DNA from: DATNBT01 sp964579765
Lineage (GTDB): Bacteria; Acidobacteriota; Vicinamibacteria; Vicinamibacterales; CAVVIG01
Direction of reading: 5' to 3'
DNA: 16,486 bases
NCBI GenBank assembly: GCA_964579765.1
Contig: CAZOIK010000097.1
Coordinates: 1 to 16,486, forward strand
A program made the position numbers and the translations under genes. Position 1 is the first letter of the stretch; each line of letters opens with the position of its first letter. Positions 1 through 6,019 of the stretch are shown here, one piece after another. The notes beneath the pieces are model-generated. The model was given only the letters and a program-made list of their open reading frames with translations, had not been told where the DNA came from and did no database searches.

Positions 1-1223
1 GTCCGCGCGGCGTCCGCCACGGCGTCGAGGGTCACCTCCGCAATCCGCGGGCGGAACGCGGCGAACACGTCGGCGCTGGCAATGGTTTCGAAGTAGCCGA
101 TCTGGTGCGCGATATTGGTGACGCTGTCGTTCTCGAAGACAAGGCGCGCGGCCAGCTGCGACTTCGCCTTGGCGAGCTCGGCCGGCGTGATGCCCTCGCG
201 CGCGACTTTGCGCAGCTCGTCGAGCAGCTCGCCTTCGACCGCGGCGAGCGGCGTGCCGTCGGTGGCCGTGACCGAGATGACGTAGACGAAGGGCAGCTCC
301 GTCGGCATCAGCGCGCCGCTGACCGCCGACGCGAGACCTTTGCCGACGAGGGCGCGATAGAGCCGCGTGCTGCGCTGCGGCGGGGGCACGCGGAAGCTCG
401 ACCAGAGGTTGAGCCCGTACGCGCCCGTCAGCGCGGCGTCGAGCACGAGCAGCGCGTAGAACCGTGGATCGGCAATCGCCGGCGAGTGGTACGCCACTTT
501 CAGATAGGCCGCGGTGCCCGGTTTGCGGATCGTGACGCGCCGCTCTCCCGTCTGTTCCGGCTCCACCGTCCGCTGGCGCGGCGGCGCGGAGCCCGCCGGA
601 ATCCGTCCGAAATGCTGCTCGACCCGGCGAAGCACGTCGTCCGTGTCCACGTCGCCGACGACCACGAGCGAGGCGTTGTTCGGAATGTAGTACCGCCGGT
701 AGTAGCCGTAGAGGTCGTCGCGCGTCATCGACTCGAGATCCGAGAGCCAGCCGATCGTCGGGTGCCGGTACGGGTGCGCCTTGAACGCCGTGGCGACGAG
801 CTCCTGATCGAGGAACTGATCGGGATCGTTCTCGCCGCCGTGGAGCTCGGAGATGATCACCGTACGCTCCGACTCGCAGTCGTCCGGATGGTAGAGCCCA
901 TTCGCCATGCGCTCGGCTTCGATGAAGAGCATCCGATCGAGCGCGTCCTTCGTCGCCGTCTCGAGATACGTCGTCTGATCGATCCAGGTGTAGCCGTTCC
1001 AGCTGCCGCCAAACTGTTCGATGATGCCCTTCACCTGGTCGCGCGGGATGTTGGTCGTGCCCTTGAAATTCATGTGCTCGACCCAGTGCGACACGCCGGT
1101 GAGGCCCGCGCGCTCGTCCTTCGATCCGACCTTGTACCAGCACCACACCGATGCGAGCGGCGCGGTGTGTTCCTCCTGCACGAGCACGGTCAGACCGTTG
1201 TCGAGGGTCGCGCGGCGCAGCAT
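1..1223 (-). CDS. M16 family zinc metallopeptidase, N-terminal part (runs off left edge)
   Basis: The minus strand reads open from an ATG at 1223 to the window edge (407 codons, no stop), so the C-terminus lies outside. The inverted zinc motif HxxEH is present as HWVEH (H46, E49, H50). E126, in the ERTVIISE stretch, lies 76 residues after H50, as expected for the third zinc ligand of pitrilysin/insulinase-type peptidases. The start of the second, inactive-type half is visible around residues 185-210 (NNASLVVVGDV, then a VEQHFGRIP stretch). M16 enzymes usually form a clamshell that degrades short or unfolded peptides. I see no signal peptide, so a cytoplasmic location is likely, although many relatives are exported. 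An in-frame ATG at 1253 would add ten residues. I prefer 1223 because a -10-like TATAAT ends 7 bases upstream, implying a leaderless mRNA. It is divergent from ileS. Whether it is a single-unit or double-unit M16 protein cannot be seen. Confidence 0.93.
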   Translation of the reverse strand, partial: MLRRATLDNGLTVLVQEEHTAPLASVWCWYKVGSKDERAGLTGVSHWVEHMNFKGTTNIPRDQVKGIIEQFGGSWNGYTWIDQTTYLETATKDALDRMLFIEAERMANGLYHPDDCESERTVIISELHGGENDPDQFLDQELVATAFKAHPYRHPTIGWLSDLESMTRDDLYGYYRRYYIPNNASLVVVGDVDTDDVLRRVEQHFGRIPAGSAPPRQRTVEPEQTGERRVTIRKPGTAAYLKVAYHSPAIADPRFYALLVLDAALTGAYGLNLWSSFRVPPPQRSTRLYRALVGKGLASAVSGALMPTELPFVYVISVTATDGTPLAAVEGELLDELRKVAREGITPAELAKAKSQLAARLVFENDSVTNIAHQIGYFETIASADVFAAFRPRIAEVTLDAVADAAR

Positions 1224-1229
1224 CCGTTC

Positions 1230-1239
1230 ATTATAAAAT
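1230..1239. promoter_or_regulatory. Overlapping divergent -10 elements between the M16 peptidase and ileS
   Basis: A lone A/T island sits in a very GC-rich gap of 28 bases. On the minus strand it reads TATAAT (1235 to 1230), exactly 7 bases upstream of the ATG at 1223. On the plus strand it reads TATAAA (1232-1237) or TAAAAT (1234-1239), predicting a start about 5-8 bases before the ileS ATG at 1252. Neither start has a Shine-Dalgarno sequence. I see no good -35 hexamer on either strand, so this is inferred from the -10 match and its position only. Confidence 0.55.
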
Positions 1240-1251
1240 CGCTGGATACCC

Positions 1252-4059
1252 ATGCCTGAGTGGAAAGACACGGTCAACCTGCCGCGCACGGACTTTCCCA
1301 TGAAAGCGAACCTCCAGACGGTCGAGCCGGAGTGGCTCGAGCGCTGGAGCGCGATGAACCTGTACGGGAAGATCCGCGAGCGCCGCGCGGGCGCGCCGAA
1401 GTTCGTGCTCCACGACGGCCCGCCGTACGCGAACGGCAACATCCACCTGGGCACCGCGCTCAACAAGATTCTCAAGGATCTTGTCGTCAAGTCGCGGTCG
1501 ATGGCCGGCTTCGATGCGCCATACGTCCTTGGCTACGACTGCCACGGCCTGCCGATCGAGCTGAAGGTCGATCGGGAGCTCGGCCCGAAGAAGCGCGAGA
1601 TGTCCGTCGCGGATTTCTGCCGCGCCTGCCGCGCCTATGCCGAGCGCTTCATCGGCGTGATGAGCAAGGAGTTCCAGCGCCTGCTCGTCACGGGCGACTG
1701 GGATCACCTGTACTTGACGATGGATTACAGGTATCAGGCATCAATTGCGCGGGCGCTCGGCAAGTTCGTCGACCAGGGGCTCGTCTACAAAGGGAAAAAG
1801 CCCGTCCACTGGTGCATCCACTGCCGCACCGCGCTTGCCGAAGCCGAAGTCGAGTACGCCGATCACTCCTCGCCGTCGATCTACGTCGAGTTTCCCCTCG
1901 CCGACGCGAGCGCCGGCGAGCTCGCGGCGCGCGTCCCCGCGCTCAAGGGGCGGAACGTCTCCGTCCTCATCTGGACGACGACGCCCTGGACGATTCCCTC
2001 GAACCTGGCGGTCGCGTTCCATCCGGAATTCGACTACGCCGCGTTCGACGTCGATGGCCGCGCGGTGATCCTCGCGGAGGGCCTTGCGGAGGCCGTCGGC
2101 AAGGCCGTCGGCCGTCCGCTCGATCGGCCGGTCGCGAAGATGAAGGGCGCGGACCTCGAAGGCATCCGCTTCCGCCATCCCCTGTACGCGCGCGACTCGG
2201 TCGGCGTCCTCGCCGACTACGTCACGCTCGACGCCGGCACCGGCGCGGTGCACACGGCGCCCGGACACGGCGCCGACGACTTCAACACGGGCGTCCGCTA
2301 CGGCCTCGAGATCTACGCGCCGGTCGGGCCGGGCGGTCACTTCAACGAAGACGTGGAGCTCTTCGGCGGCCAGCGCGTGTTCGACGCGAACCCGAAGGTC
2401 GAAGAAGCGCTCAAGGAGCGCAGCCGGCTCTGGCATCGCGAGACGTTCTCGCATCAGTACCCGCACTGCTGGCGCTGCCACAACCCGGTGATCTTCCTGG
2501 CGACCTCGCAGTGGTTCATCCGCATGGACGGCGAGGCGGTCATCGGCGGCCGAACGCTGCGCGAAGCCGCGATCGATGCGATCGACAACGCCGTGAAGTG
2601 GATCCCCGCGTGGGGGCACGACCGCATCTACAACATGGTGAAGAGCCGTCCCGACTGGTGCATCTCGCGTCAGCGGGCGTGGGGCGTGCCGATTCCGGCC
2701 GTCGACTGCACGAGGTGCGGCACGGCCATCATGACGGCCGAGATGGTCGAGAAGACGGCGTCCGTGTTCGACGAGTACGGCGCCGTCGCCTGGTGGGAGC
2801 GTCCGATCGAGGAGTTCCTGCCGGCGGGCCTCACCTGCCCCTCCTGCGGAGGCACGGCGTTCGAGCGCGAGCGCAACATCCTCGACGTGTGGTTCGACTC
2901 GGGGTCGAGCCACGAGGCGGTGCTGCCGTTCCGTCCGGAGCTGACGTGGCCCGCCGACATGTACCTCGAGGGCAGCGATCAGCACCGCGGCTGGTTCCAG
3001 AGCTCGCTGCTCGTCGGCCTCGGCACGCGCGGGCGGCCGCCGTTCAGGCAGGTCCTGACGCACGGCTTCCTCATCGACCTCGAAGGCCGCAAGATGTCGA
3101 AGTCGATCGGCAACACGATTCTGCCGCAGGATGTGATCAAAGAGAGTGGCGCCGAGGTGCTGCGCCTCTGGGTGGCGAGCTGCGACTACCGCGAGGAGCT
3201 GCGCGTCAGCAAGGAAATCCTCGCGCGCATCGTCGAGGCGTACCGAAAGCTGCGCAACACGATGCGATACCTGCTCGCGAATCTGTACGACTTCAACCCG
3301 GAGACCGACGCGCTGCCGCTCGCGCAGCTCGAAGAAGTCGATCGGTTCATTCTCGCGCGCTACGGCGAGCTCGGCCTCAAGATGCTCGCGGCCTACGACG
3401 CGTACGACTACCCGACGATTTTCCAGGCCGTGAACGCGTTCGCGACCGTGGATCTCAGCGCGCTCTACAACGACATCTCGAAAGATCGCCTCTACACGTT
3501 CGCGGCCCGATCGAAGGCGCGCCGCTCGGCGCAGACGGCCATGTACGTGATGACCGAGGGCCTCGCGCGCCTCATCGCGCCGATTCTCTCGGTCTCGGCC
3601 GAGCAGCTCTGGCAGCATCTGCCGGGGATGCGAGACGAGTCCGTCCACCTGACGCTTTTCCCGTCCGCCGCCGAGCTGAAAGCGCTCGTGGACGACGACC
3701 TGCTCGCGCGGTGGGCCCGGCTGATCGAGCTGCGGGAGCAGGTCCTCGCGCGGATCGAGCCGCTGCGGAAGGACAAGCAGATCGGCAGTTCCCTGCAGGC
3801 ACGCGTCGTGCTCTCGGTCTCGAAAGCCGACGCGGTGTTCCTCGAGCCGTACAAGCAGGATCTGCCGATGCTCTTCATCGTCTCGGACGTGCAGCTTCGC
3901 CCCTCGGCCGACGATGCGACGGCGATCGCGATCGAACGGGCCGACGGAGTGAAGTGTGAACGCTGCTGGCGTTACGTGAACGCCGTATCGAGCGAGCCCG
4001 AGTGGGCCGGCATCTGCGAACGCTGTCAGGATGCGCTCGCGCAGCCCACCAATGCCTGA
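1252..4059 (+). CDS. ileS: Isoleucyl-tRNA synthetase (class I)
   Basis: This gene charges tRNA-Ile with isoleucine in the cytoplasm. The 935-residue product matches the usual bacterial length. The class I signature follows PPYANGN and reads HLGT (residues 65-68), so the last His of the classic HIGH motif is Thr. KMSKS is intact at 614-618. The CP1 editing domain carries WTTTPWT (241-247) and HTAPGHGADD (from 334), the elements that clear mischarged valine. WCISRQRAWGVP and a CxxC...CxxC pair in the central region fit an extra zinc site. The C-terminal zinc ribbon has C902, C905, C922 and C925. There is no Shine-Dalgarno before the ATG at 1252, and a -10-like element ends only about 13 bases upstream, so the mRNA may be leaderless. 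The end overlaps the lspA start by 8 bases, making it the first gene of a four-gene operon. The family call is secure. Confidence 0.98.
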   Translation: MPEWKDTVNLPRTDFPMKANLQTVEPEWLERWSAMNLYGKIRERRAGAPKFVLHDGPPYANGNIHLGTALNKILKDLVVKSRSMAGFDAPYVLGYDCHGLPIELKVDRELGPKKREMSVADFCRACRAYAERFIGVMSKEFQRLLVTGDWDHLYLTMDYRYQASIARALGKFVDQGLVYKGKKPVHWCIHCRTALAEAEVEYADHSSPSIYVEFPLADASAGELAARVPALKGRNVSVLIWTTTPWTIPSNLAVAFHPEFDYAAFDVDGRAVILAEGLAEAVGKAVGRPLDRPVAKMKGADLEGIRFRHPLYARDSVGVLADYVTLDAGTGAVHTAPGHGADDFNTGVRYGLEIYAPVGPGGHFNEDVELFGGQRVFDANPKVEEALKERSRLWHRETFSHQYPHCWRCHNPVIFLATSQWFIRMDGEAVIGGRTLREAAIDAIDNAVKWIPAWGHDRIYNMVKSRPDWCISRQRAWGVPIPAVDCTRCGTAIMTAEMVEKTASVFDEYGAVAWWERPIEEFLPAGLTCPSCGGTAFERERNILDVWFDSGSSHEAVLPFRPELTWPADMYLEGSDQHRGWFQSSLLVGLGTRGRPPFRQVLTHGFLIDLEGRKMSKSIGNTILPQDVIKESGAEVLRLWVASCDYREELRVSKEILARIVEAYRKLRNTMRYLLANLYDFNPETDALPLAQLEEVDRFILARYGELGLKMLAAYDAYDYPTIFQAVNAFATVDLSALYNDISKDRLYTFAARSKARRSAQTAMYVMTEGLARLIAPILSVSAEQLWQHLPGMRDESVHLTLFPSAAELKALVDDDLLARWARLIELREQVLARIEPLRKDKQIGSSLQARVVLSVSKADAVFLEPYKQDLPMLFIVSDVQLRPSADDATAIAIERADGVKCERCWRYVNAVSSEPEWAGICERCQDALAQPTNA

Positions 4060-4582
4060 GGTCGGCGCCGTGGCGCGCCCGCTTCCGCGGCGCCTCGAAA
4101 TCTGGCTGCCGATTCTGATCGTCGCGCTCGACCAGGCGACCAAGGCAATCGTTCGCGCGAAACTTCCGCTCTACTCGAGCACCACGATCATTCCCGGGCT
4201 CATGGACTTCACGCACGTTCCGAACTCAGGGACGGCGTTCGGGCTGCTGCAGGGCGTCAGCTTCCCGTTCAAGACCGCAGTCATCGCCGCCATTGCGGCC
4301 GGCGCGATTGTCGCCGTCGGCCTGTACGCGGCGAGCCTTGCCCATCATCAACTGATCGCGCGCATCGGGCTGGCGCTCATCATCGGCGGCGCCGCGGGCA
4401 ACCTGATCGACCGCGTGACGTCCGGCTCGGTCGTCGACTTCGTCGACGTGTACTGGCGCACGCACCACTTCTGGGTCTTCAACGTCGCCGACTCGGCGAT
4501 TTCGATCGGCGTGGCGGTGATGCTGCTCGACATGCTGGGCGTGGGCGGCCGTGTGTCCGACGGCGGCCCGCGCGCCACGTGA
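4052..4582 (+). CDS. lspA: Lipoprotein signal peptidase (signal peptidase II)
   Basis: This inner-membrane aspartic protease removes signal peptides from diacylated prolipoproteins just before the lipid-modified Cys. The product is 176 residues with four hydrophobic segments (about 16-35, 72-95, 101-120 and 143-163). Family signatures are all visible: NSGTAFGLL (58-66), GGAAGNLIDR (112-121), VVDF and NVADSAISIG. The catalytic aspartates should be D129 and D147. An in-frame ATG at 4031 exists, but I chose 4052 because the longer version only adds an arginine- and proline-containing stretch inside ileS. The chosen start overlaps the ileS stop by 8 bases, consistent with translational coupling. 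The ileS-lspA pairing is widespread in bacteria. The lipoprotein encoded at 12323-13306 is a likely substrate. Confidence 0.97.
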   Translation: MPEVGAVARPLPRRLEIWLPILIVALDQATKAIVRAKLPLYSSTTIIPGLMDFTHVPNSGTAFGLLQGVSFPFKTAVIAAIAAGAIVAVGLYAASLAHHQLIARIGLALIIGGAAGNLIDRVTSGSVVDFVDVYWRTHHFWVFNVADSAISIGVAVMLLDMLGVGGRVSDGGPRAT

Positions 4583-5553
4583 GTCCCACCTTCGCGGTGC
4601 CCGGCGACAGCGAGGGTGTGCGCCTGGACGTCTTCCTCACGTCCGTGCTCGCCGGCCACTCGCGATCGCACGTCCAGCGACTCATCAAGGACGGCCACGT
4701 TCAGGTCGAGGGACGACCGGCGAAAGCCAATCAGCCGGTCAAGGCCGGTCAGTCTGTCGCCGTCGAGCTGCCGGAACCGGTCGAGCCCTCGCCACAGCCC
4801 GAAGCGCTGCCGCTGCCCATCGTCTACGAAGATCGTGACCTCGTCGTCGTGGACAAGCCCGCGGGCATGGTCGTGCACCCGGCGGCCGGGCACGCGAGCG
4901 GCACGCTGGTGAACGCGCTCCTCCACCACATCGGAGATCTGAGCGGCATCGGCGGTGAAAAGCGCCCCGGCATCGTGCATCGGCTCGACCGCGGCACGTC
5001 GGGGCTCATGGTGGTGGCCAAGAACGACGCGGCGCACGAAGAGCTGTCGCGCCAGTTCCGCGATCGGGAAGTCGAGAAGGAATACATCGCACTGGTCTGG
5101 GGAGAGGTGCAGGCCGGCCGCCGCATCGACGCGCCGATCGGGCGCGACCCAGGCGACCGGAAGAAGATGTCGGCGAAAGCGCGCCGCAGCCGCGAGGCGG
5201 TCACGCGGATCGTGAAGGCCGAGAAATTCGGGGTCGTCCTGACCCTCGCGCACATCGCGATTCACACGGGGCGGACGCATCAGATCCGCGTGCACCTGAA
5301 CGCCATCGGCCATCCGATCGTCGGCGACTCGCTGTACGGCGGCGTCCGTCGGCGCGTGCCGGGCGATCTGCGCGCGGTCACGCACCTCACGCGTCCGTTC
5401 CTTCACGCGGCGCGGCTGGCGTTCACGCACCCGTCCGAGAAGCGCCGGATGGAGTTCACGAGCCCGTTACCCGACGATTTACAGCACGTCCTCGACGAAT
5501 TAACGGAGCAGATTCATGGCGATCGTCTGTACGACCCGCGTGTTCGCAGTTGA
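4579..5553 (+). CDS. RluD-family large-subunit rRNA pseudouridine synthase
   Basis: The product isomerises specific uridines of structured RNA to pseudouridine; RluD itself modifies helix 69 of 23S rRNA. An S4 RNA-binding domain occupies about residues 13-65 (VRLDVFLTSVLAG through VKAGQSV). The RluA-type catalytic domain follows, with HRLDRGTSG placing the catalytic aspartate at D137, and GRTHQIRVHL near 233. The total of 324 residues is almost the length of E. coli RluD. The start is GTG at 4579, overlapping the lspA stop as GTGA, with no separate Shine-Dalgarno, so coupled translation is likely. The family assignment is secure. The exact target uridines cannot be read from the sequence, so I do not give the rluD symbol. 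Confidence 0.95.
   Translation: MSPTFAVPGDSEGVRLDVFLTSVLAGHSRSHVQRLIKDGHVQVEGRPAKANQPVKAGQSVAVELPEPVEPSPQPEALPLPIVYEDRDLVVVDKPAGMVVHPAAGHASGTLVNALLHHIGDLSGIGGEKRPGIVHRLDRGTSGLMVVAKNDAAHEELSRQFRDREVEKEYIALVWGEVQAGRRIDAPIGRDPGDRKKMSAKARRSREAVTRIVKAEKFGVVLTLAHIAIHTGRTHQIRVHLNAIGHPIVGDSLYGGVRRRVPGDLRAVTHLTRPFLHAARLAFTHPSEKRRMEFTSPLPDDLQHVLDELTEQIHGDRLYDPRVRS
5464..5508 (+). promoter_or_regulatory. Ribosome binding site of the NUDIX gene, inside a possible hairpin
   Basis: GGAG at 5505-5508 lies 7 bases before the ATG at 5516, inside the 3' end of the RluD-family gene. It gives the NUDIX gene its own initiation signal despite a 38-base overlap. CCGTTA (5464-5469) is exactly complementary to TAACGG (5501-5506), which covers the first two G bases of this site. 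A small inner stem, CGTC-ctc-GACG, lies between them. Masking of the site is possible but the stem is short and the loop long. Confidence 0.4.
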
Positions 5554-6019
5554 CGTCGAGAAGATCGACTCGCCCGACGGGAAATCGCACGAGGTCGCGA
5601 CCGTGCGCCACGCGCCGTGCGTCGTCCTCATTCCGATTCTGGACGACGGGCGCATCGTGTTGATCCGACAGTACCGGCACAGCGTGAAGCGGATCCTGTG
5701 GGAATTGCCAGCGGGCAGCATCGACCCGGGCGAAGCGCCCGAGACCGCCGCCCTGCGCGAGTGCGAGGAGGAGACCACACTGGCCCCGTCGCGCGTGGAG
5801 CGGCTCGCCGCGATGTTTCCGGCGCCCGGCTACTGCGACGAAGAGATGTTGTTCTTCAAGGCGACCGGCCTGCACGCGCCCGCCGCGGACTCGACGCACA
5901 GGCCGGACGAGGACGAGGACATCACCGTCCATCCGACGACGGTCGCCGAGGCCAGAGCGATGCTGGCCCGCGGCGACATCGTCGATCTGAAGACGGCTTA
6001 TGCCCTGATGCTGATCTGA
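5516..6019 (+). CDS. NUDIX hydrolase, ADP-ribose pyrophosphatase type
   Basis: The 167-residue product has a Nudix box at 67-89 (G67, E73, R81-E82, E85-E86), which binds the metal and cleaves a nucleoside diphosphate linked to another moiety. Two positions deviate from GX5EX7REUXEEXGU: U is Cys83 and the late Gly is Thr88. A proline (P104) lies 15 residues after the box, within a FPAPGYCDEE stretch, which is the marker of ADP-ribose pyrophosphatases. The upstream RQYRHSVKRILWELPAG stretch also fits that subgroup. The likely substrate is therefore ADP-ribose, giving AMP and ribose 5-phosphate. It is the last gene of the ileS operon. Its 3' end overlaps the 3' end of lon by 22 bases on the opposite strand. 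The substrate is inferred from the subgroup marker. Confidence 0.92.
   Translation: MAIVCTTRVFAVDVEKIDSPDGKSHEVATVRHAPCVVLIPILDDGRIVLIRQYRHSVKRILWELPAGSIDPGEAPETAALRECEEETTLAPSRVERLAAMFPAPGYCDEEMLFFKATGLHAPAADSTHRPDEDEDITVHPTTVAEARAMLARGDIVDLKTAYALMLI

Noticed and set aside
105..1259. Plus-strand open frame across the left edge
   Set aside because: It is the shadow of the minus-strand M16 peptidase, which has the complete HxxEH...E zinc site.
1260..3959. Long open frame in another plus-strand frame of ileS
   Set aside because: Its composition is almost all Arg, Ala, Gly and Pro, typical of a frame-shifted reading of GC-rich coding DNA, with no motifs.
4031..4051. Upstream ATG for lspA
   Set aside because: It would add seven residues encoded inside ileS with no family support; the ATG at 4052 gives a normal LspA N-terminus.
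1741..4143. Long open frame (about 800 codons) antisense to ileS
   Set aside because: It is arginine- and aspartate-rich with no recognisable domain, and lies opposite a gene with all IleRS motifs. GC-rich codon use opens such frames by chance.
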